A stretch of DNA of 64,000 nucleotides from contig NW_026944389.1 in NCBI RefSeq assembly GCF_033439725.1, positions 1,302,001-1,366,000 on the forward strand, written 5' to 3'. Both the position numbers and the translations under genes were made by a program. Origin of the DNA: Neurospora tetraspora. Taxonomy: Eukaryota > Ascomycota > Sordariomycetes > Sordariales > Sordariaceae. The notes under the pieces are model-generated. The model saw nothing but the letters and a program-made list of their open reading frames with translations, was not told the DNA's origin and searched no databases. Numbering within the stretch: the first letter of the stretch is position 1; every line of letters begins with the position of its first letter. Below are positions 22,251 to 34,288 of the stretch, one piece after another.

Positions 22251-22289
22251 CGCAATTGGTCCTCGCCATCTATTGCTGAAAGATTAAGC

Positions 22290-22547
22290 GTGTCTAAGTG
22301 TCTCGGAGACCGACCGAAACGCGATTTTACTGTAAGCGGCATCAAGCGCGGCCGCGGCCGCCCACGCAAGGTGCTGACAGGGGATAGAACAGTACGTCCT
22401 CTCGACGATGGGCCGATCACCAGCTACCTCACCCGAAATACGGTACGCTCCCGGAGTACACCGGCACGCTCGTCTTCGGGCGCCGGAGGGATCACCAGGA
22501 GCCAAACAAGGCCGGCGACAACGAGACCAGAGGGAACCCCTTCTTAG
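22290..22547 (+). CDS. AT-hook-like basic ORF near the right end, origin unknown
   Basis: 85 codons: MSKCLGDRPKRDFTVSG, then the AT-hook-like KRGRGRPRKVL, then an R/S/T-rich tail ending TRPEGTPS. It is GC-normal, unlike the AT-rich DNA to its left. The same strand has no convincing continuation, and the opposite strand holds an equally long shadow frame, so coding status is uncertain. Its composition recalls disordered nucleic-acid-binding regions of transposon-encoded proteins, but no domain is identifiable. It lies 240 bases inside the right inverted repeat. Confidence 0.3.
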   Translation: MSKCLGDRPKRDFTVSGIKRGRGRPRKVLTGDRTVRPLDDGPITSYLTRNTVRSRSTPARSSSGAGGITRSQTRPATTRPEGTPS

Positions 22548-22785
22548 AGTAACTAATGGTTAAGTCGAAAATACTCTATTGGAACGAATACAGAAGAGGA
22601 AAGGTGCGAAGGCTTGTGCGGGATGGAGCCAATAGGACTGCGTGCATCACTTGCCATTCCCTTGCCACGCTCTCATCAGATTCGGCGACTAACTGCATAC
22701 ACATAACTGGGCCGAGGAGTACTAGGAACCAATCAGTAATGGTCTTCTGACCGAGTGCAATCTTGGTGTTACCCGTGTAAAAAAT

Positions 22786-22989
22786 CTAGCCGCAGTGTTG
22801 GGACGGTCAACTTTTCTCGTAATCCGCCCAATTATATTCATCTTTTTAGCGCCGGCTCCCCACTCACCGTAATGCCTCCGTCCGAACGATATGGATACGG
22901 GAGGTTGTTGTTCAGTTTTTTGACCCTACCACGTGATTAAAAGACCCGGTTCATATCCTTCCGACTCCGATAGATAAGCTACCATATCG
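22786..22989. repeat. Right arm of ~203-bp terminal inverted repeat
   Basis: Reverse complement of 3634-3837. The outermost 20 bases (22970-22989) double as 5S rRNA sequence, since they read straight into the 3' half of the 5S gene. This arm has mostly C/G where the left arm has T/A, so it is the less mutated one. Confidence 0.9.
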
Positions 22990-23040
22990 CCTGACTAGTA
23001 GTTGGGTCGGTGACGACCAGCGAATCCCAGGTGTTGTATG
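22970..23040 (+). rRNA. 3' half of a 5S rRNA gene
   Basis: ATAGATAAGCTACC continues through TAGTAGTTGGGTCGGTGA, CGACCAGCGAATCCC and GTTGTATGT, the standard 3' half of Neurospora 5S. CTACCATA here pairs with TATGGTAG of the 5' half at 3586-3593, and GTTGTATG pairs with ACATACGAC at 3573-3581, so the halves fit one molecule. Upstream of ATAGATAAG the sequence is the inverted repeat, not 5S. Confidence 0.85.
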
Positions 23041-23047
23041 TTTTTTT
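23041..23047 (+). terminator. Pol III T-run terminator of the 5S gene
   Basis: Together with the T at 23039, a run of seven T directly follows the 5S 3' end (GTATG then T7). This is the usual RNA polymerase III stop. Confidence 0.7.
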
Positions 23048-23757
23048 CTCTTGTTTTCCCTTTTTTTCTTCCCTTTTTGCATGTCATGCTTCAATCGTTG
23101 TTTCCGGCATTGCATGCTTCATTTCCAAATGTTCGTGTTCAACATCAATTTCGTGGCGATAGGTGTTGCGAAAAAAAATGGTCAACTTTATTACTGTCTC
23201 GCCTCTCGAGACTTATGGTTTCGACGCTGAACGAGCTGGTTGAAGCGTAAGATGTGTTACATGCATTCGTACTTGAATGTTTTATCAACACTGTTGCTTC
23301 CAAGATGAACATTGGAAACAAACAGGGGGATGTATAACATGAACAGACCTATTCTGCTATCATCCGGATTTCGCTTGTCCACCCACCATCCACCCAGCTA
23401 TAACAGTATAAGTACTGAACCATCCATTCTCGTCAACGCGAGCAAGACAGATAAACGCCCGGAACAGAAGGGAGAAATACACAGACAAACAGAAAACGAA
23501 GCGGTAACTAGCTAATTGGTTGCTTTATACCCAAGTAAGCTTTCCATCGCTGTTACCAGAGTGCCGAGTTCCATCGGCCAACCTCCGGTCCTTTAGCTAT
23601 AACGTAAACCTTTCCCTTAAGCCAAAAGATACGCCTCATCACTGTTTCCCACGTGCCCTGCCTCATCGTACAACCTGACACTTCCCATTAGCTCACCTTT
23701 TGTGTATCTCGCTTCTTCCCCCTTTCACCCCACCCAGAAACTTGGCGAAACCAAAAT
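23048..23757. other. Intergenic stretch, nothing recognisable
   Basis: Pyrimidine-rich start, then ordinary intergenic DNA; probably the 3' region of the minus-strand AT-hook gene. Confidence 0.5.
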
Positions 23758-25133
23758 TTAGGCAGGCCCCTGACTCCTCGTCTTCCTCTGCGTCATACCC
23801 ACAGGCCTCAGAATCTTCCTCGCCGCCTTATTAACCTTATCCGCCGCCGTCTTCTTGGGTCTTCCCGGCGCCCTCTTCACCGGAGATGTTGCACCATCAG
23901 CAGCGCCATCACCATTCGTCTGCTCAGTCTTGGCCTTCTTCGCTTGGCCATTGACCGCCTCGTTATCATCGTCCTCATCGTATTCCTCCGCCTTCCTCTT
24001 CTTACCAGCAGCAGCAGCAGGAGCAGGAGCAGCCTTGACCCCTTCCTTGGCTTGTGTAGGATCCGAGGCTTTGGCGATGGTTTCCGAGGGGATGTTCTTC
24101 ATCTCCGTATCGCCCTCCTCGTCCTTCTTTGCGGCACCAGCTACTTCGTTCGTGCCGTTCTCTCCCAGTGGCGCAGCGGCTACTGGTTGGCCGGGGTTGG
24201 TCGCCGCAGCCTCCTTTGCTTCGTTGACTTTCTTCTCGACCTTTCCCTCGGTAGACTCCTCCTTGGCAGCCTTCTCCACATCCGGAGCCGCCTCCCCGTT
24301 AGGCAGAACCGTCCCTGCGCCCGCGGGGTCATCGGCCAAGGCGTTTTCTATATCTTCTATATCGTCCGGCAAGCCGTCACCGGTGGGCACGGCATCCGAG
24401 CGAGGGTTCTCGTGAACGAGATCCTGTTCGGGAGCCGGGTCGAAGATGGCGTGGGTCGGGGCGGAGGGGGTGACGGTTTCGAAGCCGTGGAATTCGGAGC
24501 CGGCGTGGACGGGCTCTAGAGCCATCTTTGCGGCGACGACTTCGTCTTCGGTGGGGAAGGTCTTGGGTTTCTCGGCATCCTTCTTGTCGTCGGGATGAGC
24601 GTCGGTGGCGGGTTTGAGGTTGTCGGTTGCCGCAGTGGGCTTACTTTCGGTGGTGGTAGCGGCTACGTCTGCCATTGAGACGGGAGCGGAGGCCGAGGCG
24701 GAGCCGGTGTCGTCTGGTTTGGTGGTGGTGGTGGAGGGAACGGTGGGTTGCTGCTCAACTGTATGATGAACGCCAAGAGGAAGGAGGCTAGGTGTCAGTT
24801 TGACTGTAACTATTGTGTTTTGGGGGTTGCTCGGGAGTTTGATCGGTAGTTCGATTGGAATGGGCAATGGGAAATCGGGTGTCGAGGTTGATGTTGTAAA
24901 GGTTATTGTTGTCAAGGGCGGATGGCGCGTGGGCGAATCAGAAGAGGAGCGCACAGGGATTCGCCAATGCGCTCCGTGTAACAAGTAGATGGCGCGAAAC
25001 CGTGTAGTCCCGTCTCTTTGATGACGAATTCGAAGCACCAGTCTAAATCCTAAATCCAATTGTTCTCATACAGAATATTGTGCTCGTGTCGCGAGGGCAT
25101 CTCCGACTCACCTTTGTTGACTTGGGCGGACAT
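23758..25133 (-). CDS. Acidic low-complexity nuclear-type protein with C-terminal AT-hook
   Basis: The model is complement(23758..24758, 25112..25133), 340 aa. Exon 1 is only MSAQVNK plus one base (donor GTGAGT); a 353-bp intron follows, and exon 2 starts VEQQPTVPSTTTTKPDD. Without the intron the frame would begin in untranslated sequence with poor composition. The protein is disordered and rich in A, E, K and D: PTEDEVVAAKMALEPVHAGS in the middle, an acidic and basic stretch GKKRKAEEYDEDDDNE that may be a nuclear localisation signal, then the AT-hook KRAPGRPKK near residue 305 and a basic tail ending RKTRSQGPA. Binding to AT-rich DNA is an inference from the hook. I do not recognise a named family. 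Confidence 0.8.
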
Positions 25134-27426
25134 CGTGATGTTGAAGAGGGCGATGACGTAGTTCGGGAGGATACCGCGTAGAGTGGGTGCGCTGTGTGAT
25201 TTGAGTGGAGGAGGAAAGGCTCGGCGGGTCTAGAATCTGGGGAAATGCGCAGGGGTTCGTTCGACGTTGGGACGGTGATGCTGACGATGGAAGCAATTGC
25301 TGATAATGTCGATGATGGAAAGCACGCAAAAACGATGGTTGGTTGTAAAGTTGAAAAATGTCTTGAAAGTCGGATATGGAATTCAGTTGCAGGAGCATGG
25401 TCAGGAACAGGAAGATGGACAACATGGAAGGTCCGCGGTGGCTTCCAGGGTTCCCGTTATGGCTGGTGATGTGCACTGATCGACTGCGAGATCCCCCATT
25501 CGTTCATTAGAGCTCCTCGGGCTGACGAATCAGATGGCGAGAATAGTCGGAACAATAGGAGGGCCGGGAGCTGGTTATATGTACGAGTTACATACCTCTA
25601 CCTTTTTGACTGTGTTATGGAGGCATTGATCACCACCACAAACTGGAGAACTGTACCCCTCCCCAGTTGCGGAACGGGAGGACCAGAGGATCAGGCATCA
25701 GGACAGGCACTCGTACAAGAAACGAGCCTCATCAACCATGACAAAGTTGAAGCACTTGGCGGCTGAACTTTGACCTTGACGTTCCAAAAATGACCAAGCC
25801 ATGGCCTCCCCAACAACCTTGAATATACGCGCCGCAGAACAATCGCTCACAATCGTGTTTGACGTGATATTGGGTCGTCTTGCTCGGTGTTCGGTCGATT
25901 GTGTATAAGGGACCAAATACTTGGCTCCACCTACCGTGGGAAGCTTTCCCCGCCATGACGTGAGCTCCGAGCTGACACAGCATCTGAGCTCGGGTAATAC
26001 TCTGACTCAACGCCTAACGCTCTTGAGGCCTTTGTCTGCTTCACCACGAGCTGAACTGAGCTGATCGAGCTGAATACCTTCCAGAAGGCTGGCAATCACA
26101 CAAAAGGAGATACTGACCTTCCCAAATCTGTTAGGATTCCAAACCGAAGGCAAGCGTATCTCGTGGTCGAGATTCCTTGGCTGCTTTCTAAGGCTGCACA
26201 CCAAGACCCATCCAGACTCAAGATATCGTGCTTGAGAAAAAAAAAAAGGTTATCAATGGCGTCAGTCAAGGATGCCAATGTGAACCGCTCTTGGTGTTAG
26301 TTGAACCGGCAAAAGGGTGAGCGCCAACACTAACATCGACCACCTCTTTCACTTTCAACCTTCCTGATTTCATCATAATTTCCACAACCAGCGACCTCCA
26401 TAGCTTCATCCCAACCCCGCGATTCCACCTGCCGGCACTCTGACCGTAAATAGTTTCCATCCCATTGCGGCAGCCAAGCACGACGCCAAGATGGGCCAAG
26501 ATGGGCCAAGATGGGCCAAGATGGGCCAAGATAGGGCCAAGAGAGATTCGCGTCACGTTCTTCGCCACGTGAAGCATTCCGTGGATGAGATCCTCCGCCA
26601 GCGCCAAGAGTGCTATCAAAAGGGGGCTGTGTACGTACCTGGTCGGTGCTGGGCGTTCTCGGCCGTCACATTCCTTCGAAATGCGGTTCCACCATGCGCC
26701 GCGGCGGCGCATGCATGGACGGCGCCGTCGACCACGGAAACCCCACTCTTGCGTGCCATGTAAACCCTAGTGCTCCGTCCGGCCTTCCAGAACGTCAAGT
26801 CGGTCACACCTCCCAAGCCAACGCCGAGCCTTGGTGCCAAGACCGATAACTTCTGAGAACATCTATGCCAAGAGGCTTCGCTTTATCGAATTCCCGCACT
26901 TGGAGAACTTGGATACTCCATTGTCTGAGGTTGAGCTCATCGAGATTGCCACTCCCTTCCCACCACTGCAACAGGGTCTTATCAAGCCCAGGCCGAATCT
27001 CACTGGAAGAACTGCTCTGCCGCGCCCAAAACCTTCTTGGCCGGGAGCATCAAAGATCTTGGGCGACTGGAATAAACTTCTTGGTGTTTGCTTGGCTGTC
27101 GTTATGCCCAGACATGTCGCTGCGAGGTTGACCGGTGGGTGGTTGAAGATGTTGGAAGTTGGTCCCAGCTTGACGGCACTGGGGAGAATCGGCGGAGAAG
27201 CAATCATGACGGCGATGCCCGCGTATGTACTTAAGAAAGTCATGTACCCAACTTCCGAATTGACCTGAAAACACCTGTTGATGTACCCCAAATTCCAACT
27301 TGGACCCCTCCTCCTCCAAACGAGGCAACACATCTGTGAGCCGTTCTCAGCTCAGACCGTCAACCATTTTGCAATATTGGCGACAACCCAGAGTGCTGTT
27401 CCAAACCCGTCAACCCAACTGCCATA
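25134..27426. other. Long intergenic stretch upstream of the ATPase gene
   Basis: No supported gene. Overlapping frames on both strands at 26831-27333 are of similar length and carry no motifs. It contains a decamer tandem repeat (26491-26541) and a GC-rich near-palindrome at 26694-26712. It probably includes the divergent promoters of the AT-hook gene and the ENA ATPase. Confidence 0.5.
26491..26541 (+). repeat. Decamer tandem repeat (ATGGGCCAAG)5
   Basis: Four exact copies and a fifth with one inserted A. It is a short minisatellite in intergenic DNA. Confidence 0.9.
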
Positions 27427-30400
27427 ATGGCAGAATCCCAATACCCCAAACACCCCTTCCTTCTCTCTGTACCAGAGGTCGAGAAGGCCCTCGACACACG
27501 AATCGACAATGGTCTCTCAACGAACCAGGTGCCAAAGCTGCAGGAGCAGTATGGCGACAACGAGTTGGACGTAGGCAATACCATTGCCTGGTATACCATC
27601 TTCATCAGACAGCTATGCAATGCCATGGTTTTGGTTCGTACCCCATTCCCCCAAATCCTCCCAGCCATCGTACCGGTAGAGCTCAATACTGACTTCTGAA
27701 TATATATGCTAGGTCTTGATATTCGCCATGGCTCTGAGCTTTGGTGTCCAGGATTGGGTCGAGGCGGGCGTTCTCGCGGCTGTCATCATCCTCAATGTCG
27801 GAATCGGTTTCTGGCAAGAATATCGTGCCGAGAAGAAGATGGACGCCCTTCGCGCCCTCTCCTCCCCCAGTGCTAGCGTACTTCGTGATGGCAAGACATC
27901 TGTTATTCCAAAGTAAGTTGCAGACACCCGCCGAAAAGACAACCGAATAGTTTGCTGACCCATGACCGTACCACAGCGCTCAAGTAGTTCCTGGTGATAT
28001 TGTCCTCCTCAAGATGGGTGACACCGTTCCTGCCGACCTCCGCATCTTCGAGGCCATGAACCTGACCTGCGACGAGTCCTCTTTGACGGGCGAAGCCGAG
28101 CCTGTCGAGAAAATTACGACCAACGATATTGTGGTTCCGGGCACCGAGAAGCCAGCACTCTCCGAAGGCGACCTTGGCATCGGTGATCGCATCAACATTG
28201 CGTATGCCACCACCATCGTTCGCAAGGGCCGCGGCCGCGGTATCGTTATTGCGACTGGCATGAAGACCGAAGTTGGCAAGATCGCTGCTTCCACGAATAA
28301 GAAGCAACGCAAGGCCGGTAGGTCGATGAGCACCAAGCATGGTCACCTCCAGCCGGTCAAGGGCGCTGGCTTGCGTACGTGGGATTTCATCGGCAAGTTC
28401 CTCGGTTTGACCGAGGGCACGCCGCTCCAGATCAAGCTGTCCAAGCTTGCGTATATCCTGTTCTTCTGCGCCATCTTGCTGGCCATCATCGTCTTTGCCG
28501 TCAACAAGTTCAACATCCCCACCGAAGTCATTCTGTATGCCATTTCCACTGGTATTGCCATCATCCCGGAGTCTCTGGTTGCTGTCTTGACCATGACCAT
28601 GGTCGTGGCCACTGCTGTTATGAGAAAGGCCAATGTGGTTGTGCGAGATCTCTCTGCTCTCGAGGCCCTAGGAGGCGTTACCAACATTTGCTCCGACAAG
28701 ACGGGCACGCTAACACAGGGCGCCATGATCGTCAAGAAGGCATGGCTCCCACCGTCCAACGTTTACACCGTCCGCGATTCCACCAACCCCAGCAACCCAA
28801 CTGAGGGCAAGGTAACTTTCTCTCCGGATGATGGCAAGGCCAAGAAGGAGGAAAAGAAGCGCGATTATGACCAGGAGAGAACCACCCAGGCTATCAAGTT
28901 TGATGTACCGGAAAGCGAGAACGAGAAGCCGAAACAGCCCAAGACATCGGAGATCGATGCCGAGGTCACTCCTGAGCTCAGGTTATTCCTTCATGCGACC
29001 GCGCTCTGCAACCTTGCCACGGTCCGGTATGACGAAGAAGCTGACGGGTGGAAGACCACCGGAGAACCCACCGAAATTGCCATTCAAGTATTCGCCCACC
29101 GGTTTGACCACGGAAAAAAGTCCCTCGAGGCTAAGGGCTGGAAGCAGGTTGCCGAGTTCCCTTTCGACAGCAGCATCAAGCGCATGTCGGTCGTCTACAA
29201 CGCGCCCAAGGACAACGAGCTCGAGTATTCTTCCGAGAACAGCATTGTTTTCACCAAGGGTGCCGTTGAGCGTGTCCTGGATTTGTGCTCCCACATTGGA
29301 ACCGGCGACGCCCAGCAGCCCATGTCCGAAGATGTTAGGGATCGCATTCTGGACCAGATGACTGACTTTGCCTCCCAAGGCCAGCGTGTCCTTGCTGTGG
29401 CGTACAAGCCGTGGGATGGACAGTACTCTGCTCCGGAGGAAGCCAACAAAGGCGATGATTCCGTCCGTGCTCAAGTTGAGAAAAACCTGGTACTGCTTGG
29501 TCTGGTCGGCATCTACGACCCGCCTCGCCGTGAGACGACTGGTTCCATTCACACCTGCGCCGAAGCTGGTATCAAGGTTCACATGCTCACAGGAGACCAC
29601 CCGGAAACCGCCAAAGCCATCGCTAGGGAAATTGGCATCATTCCTCGCAACCTTGGTGTGCTGCCGGCGGGCGTGGCTGAGAGTGCCGTCATGAAAGCCA
29701 CCGATTTCGACAAGCTGTCAGACGAAGAGATCGACAACTTGCAAGAGCTCCCCCTGGTTATTGCCCGTTGCGCCCCTGAGACCAAGACGAAAATGATCGA
29801 GGCCCTGAGACGAAGGGGGGCTTTCATGGCCATGACTGGTGACGGCGTTAACGATGCGCCATCGCTCAGCAGAGCGGACGTTGGTATCGCCATGGGATCT
29901 GGTTCGGATGTCGCCAAGTCGGCGGCCAAGATCGTGCTGACTGATGACAAGTTCAACAGTATCGTTGCCGCTATCCAGGAGGGTCGCCGCATGTTTGAGA
30001 ACATCCAGAAGTTCATCCTCCACTTGTTGAGCAGCAACGTCGGCGAAGTCATCTTGCTCATTGCCGGTCTCGGGTTCCGCGACCAGGACGGATTCTCCGT
30101 CTTCCCCATCTCGCCTCTTGCCATTCTGTGGATTAACATGGTTACCTCGTCCTTCCCGGCCTTCGGCTTGAGCAAAGAGCCCGCTTCCCAGGAAGTGATG
30201 AGGAAGCCCCCGCACGACCGCAAGAGGGGTGTGTTCTCGAACCAGATCCTGTGGGACATGATCGTGTACGGCATTCTTATGGGGACCTGCACGCTCATGA
30301 CCTTCGTCATAGTCGTCTACGGCAAGTACGGCGGAGATCTGGGCAAGGACTGCAACCGCAAGTACAGCGAATCGTGCATCCCCGTGTTCCGGGCCCGAGC

Positions 30401-30899
30401 CGCCGTGTTTGCGCTGCTGACCTGGTTGATCCTGCTCAGCGCCTGGGAGTTCAAGAGCATTCGCCGGAGCATGTTCCGTCTCAACTCGGACAACCACAAG
30501 AAGTTCGCCGTGTTCCACGACCTCTGGTCCAACAATTTTTTGTTTTGGGCCGTCCTCATCGGCCTCATCAGCGTGTTTCCCACCGTCTACATCCCCGGCC
30601 TGAACAGGAACGTGTTCAAACACACCAACATCAGCTGGGAGTGGGGCGTCATCATCGGCATGTCTATCGTGTATGTTGTGGGTATCGAGTGCTGGAAGGC
30701 CATCAAGCGCCACACGGGCATCCTGGATGACCACAAGGTGCCCAAGAGCGCGTGGAGCCAGGGTGATGATGGTGGGAGGAGAGAGCGAACCATGAGCTTC
30801 TCACTTTCTAGGAGCTTTGGGAGGACCAAGAGCTTCTTGGCCAGGACCATGACCAGCTCGACGGCAGGAAACCCTGCTGCTGATGATCGACAGGCCTAA
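27427..30899 (+). CDS. ena: ENA-type (type IID) Na+/K+-exporting P-type ATPase
   Basis: The model is 27427..27633, 27713..27912, 27977..30899, giving 1109 aa. It pumps Na+ (or K+) out across the plasma membrane using ATP, important at high salt and alkaline pH. Seen: N-terminal cation-ATPase domain (VEKALDTRIDNGLS), membrane pair, actuator loop CDESSLTGEAEPV, the IID-typical membrane block IIPESLVAVLTMTMV, the phosphorylation site CSDKTGTLTQG (Asp about 376), nucleotide-binding KGAVERVLDLC, MLTGDHPETAKAIAREIGII, and the hinge MTGDGVNDAPSLSRADVG (about 757), then the C-terminal membrane helices. The actuator reads TGEA rather than TGES. Length fits ENA pumps. The introns have clean sites; the first donor is GTTCGT. 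The C-terminal tail is Ser/Arg-rich. Which ENA paralogue it is cannot be told from sequence alone. Confidence 0.93.
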
Positions 30900-32527
<1,628 letters not shown>

Positions 32528-32771
32528 ACAGGACAAGGAGTGCGTCAACAACACAAGCAAAGGAAGCTACAAGATATATAAAAGCTAATGGTTGGGCTGG
32601 GCCGATGTACAAGTAAGGTTGGGATCTGGGTTGCATGGCGTTTTCGTTCTCGTTCCGCGTTACATATCTTTCTGGGGGGTTCACTAATTGACTGATGATA
32701 ACGTCGAGTTTTGGTCATGAATCATTTGGATATCTCGCTTTACGCTACAACATAACAACAGCCTCAAACGC

Positions 32772-33704
32772 TCAGCAATTCCTGCCGCCCGTCACGCTAA
32801 TAGTCTGTCCAGAGATGTACGAGCTCAGAGGTGAAGCAATGGCAAGCACAGCACTGGCAGCCTCAGTTGCTGAACCGGGCCTCCTCATGGGGATATCCGC
32901 AAAGGGGACCGGTTCGCCAGTCTTCTGAGCGTTCTGCTTCTGAGGAATACCCAAAGCAACCTTTTGACCATCAACCTCGATAAACGCACCAGCCTCCTTG
33001 TTGGCAGTCAACCGGGTCTCGATGTGTCCGAAAGCAATGGTGTTCGCCCTGACACCGAAGGCCGGACCCCATTCCTTGGCTATCGTCTTGCTGAGGCCGA
33101 CCACGCCGGCCTTGGCCATGGCGTAGTTGAGCTGGCCGGCGTTGCCGTGCAGACCAGAGGTAGAAGAGATGTTGATGATGTTGCGTGGCTCGCCGTCCTT
33201 GACGCGGAAGAAGGGGGCGGCTTCGCGAATGAGCTTGAAGGGGGCCGTGCCGTGGAGGGCGATGATGGTTTCCCATTGCTTGTCGGTCATCTTTTGTTTG
33301 TACCCGTTAGCATGAACAACTCCTTTTCCCCCCAATAAGAGATCTTGTCCTACCTTGTGAATGACAGCATCCCACGTGAAACCGGCATTGTTCACGATAA
33401 TGTGAATCTTGCCATTGCCAAACTCGGCAGCCTTCTTCACCAGCTCCTTGATATAGTCGTCCTTGAGAAGGTCACCGGGGACAGAGATGGCCTTGCCTCC
33501 GTTGGCATTGATCTTGTCCACAGTAGCTTGGGCTTTGGCGGCGTCGATGTCAGAGACAACAACCTTGGCTCCTTCGTTGGCGAAGAGTCTGGCACACTCG
33601 GCTCCGATACCTTGGGCGGCACCGGTGATGATGGCTACCTGGCCGGCGAGGAGGCCTTGTGGGTAGTTGAGGTGGCTGGCGATTTGCTTTATCCTGTCGG
33701 CCAT
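32772..33704 (-). CDS. FabG-like short-chain dehydrogenase/reductase
   Basis: The model is complement(32772..33290, 33354..33704), 289 aa. Classical SDR: cofactor motif TGAAQGIG, VVSDID at the end of beta-2 (suggesting NAD(H)), NNAGF, catalytic Ser in INISSTSG and YAMAK with the Tyr and Lys. The intron of 63 bp (GTAGGA ... GCTAAC ... AAAAG) keeps the frame open, so an unspliced form would simply carry 21 extra residues between HK and MTDKQW. I choose splicing because homologues run straight through there. It is likely a 3-oxoacyl-ACP/CoA reductase or related dehydrogenase; the C-terminus GGRNC lacks a peroxisomal signal. The substrate is not determinable. Confidence 0.85.
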   Translation of the reverse strand: MADRIKQIASHLNYPQGLLAGQVAIITGAAQGIGAECARLFANEGAKVVVSDIDAAKAQATVDKINANGGKAISVPGDLLKDDYIKELVKKAAEFGNGKIHIIVNNAGFTWDAVIHKVGQDLLLGGKGVVHANGYKQKMTDKQWETIIALHGTAPFKLIREAAPFFRVKDGEPRNIINISSTSGLHGNAGQLNYAMAKAGVVGLSKTIAKEWGPAFGVRANTIAFGHIETRLTANKEAGAFIEVDGQKVALGIPQKQNAQKTGEPVPFADIPMRRPGSATEAASAVLAIASPLSSYISGQTISVTGGRNC

Positions 33705-34288
33705 GGTGATGGTTGTGTATAGTTCTCTGGTGGAGTTATGCTAGGATCACCATTGATATGTACTCCAACACCTTCAACAAGGGATAGAACCAAGAAGCCG
33801 AGGTACCCCATACCCCGCATATTTGATCTGAAGGTTGCAGATGTCATCCCATCGGCGCTTAACCCTTCCCATCTTGTGGTTCTCTTTCAGATGGAGATAT
33901 TGGACATTGACTTTTTCCTCTTTTTTCTGAAATGCTTGACGTCTTGAATACCACACAGTTTTCTCTCAAAATGAACTGTCAACTTCCACCGAAACTTTTG
34001 TTGTTTAATAGGGATATCAATGGATAAACAAACATGACCGGATCACGGCAGTTGTTGCCCTGGCAATGTTTCTCCAGGCCATCAGGGTGTCAAGGCACGA
34101 CCTGGCACGCAACAGCAACCCTGCCACAGCGTGGAGAAGCCGCCGTGCTGCCCCGCAACCCACTGCGGGAGCGACTCCATCCGATTGACAGTGACACAAT
34201 CCGCGATCCTGGGGGGTGGGCAACCGTGACTGGATTTAGCTCCCAACATCCAAAGTCAACAAAAACACCACACAACACACCAACAGAG
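33705..34288. other. Divergent promoter region
   Basis: Lies between the reductase and the CSN8-domain gene, which are transcribed apart. No extra gene seen. Confidence 0.6.

Larger units (their letters stand above)
3634..22989. mobile_element. Putative giant inverted-repeat-bounded insertion in a 5S rRNA gene
   Basis: A 19.36-kb segment is flanked by matching inverted repeats and lies between the two halves of one 5S rRNA gene. ATAGATAAGCTACC (14 bp) occurs in direct orientation at both junctions (3621-3634 and 22970-22983), consistent with a target-site direct repeat. Its genes (NLR, GT69, GT2, methyltransferase, ISG12-like proteins) are accessory in type, nearly all broken, and include a 3-kb RIP-degraded core. 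NLR cargo and 5S targeting recall Starship elements, but no DUF3435 captain or other transposase is readable, so the class is open. Alternatives are two independent repeat-plus-5S fragments, or an inversion or segmental insertion mediated by the repeat. Confidence 0.6.

Noticed and set aside
23855-24519. Long plus-strand frames of 186 and 191 codons opposite the AT-hook gene
   Set aside because: Antisense shadows of the biased codons in the acidic minus-strand gene.
26491-26541. Short direct repeats considered as a CRISPR-like array
   Set aside because: They are contiguous decamers with no spacers, and the genome is eukaryotic; a plain tandem repeat.
26831-27333. Frames of about 145-156 codons on both strands upstream of the ENA gene
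   Set aside because: The two strands are equally open, with no motifs, introns or hydrophobic pattern; judged chance frames in the 5' region.
29718-30734. 338-codon minus-strand frame opposite the ENA ATPase
   Set aside because: Shadow of the GC-rich third positions of the ATPase gene.
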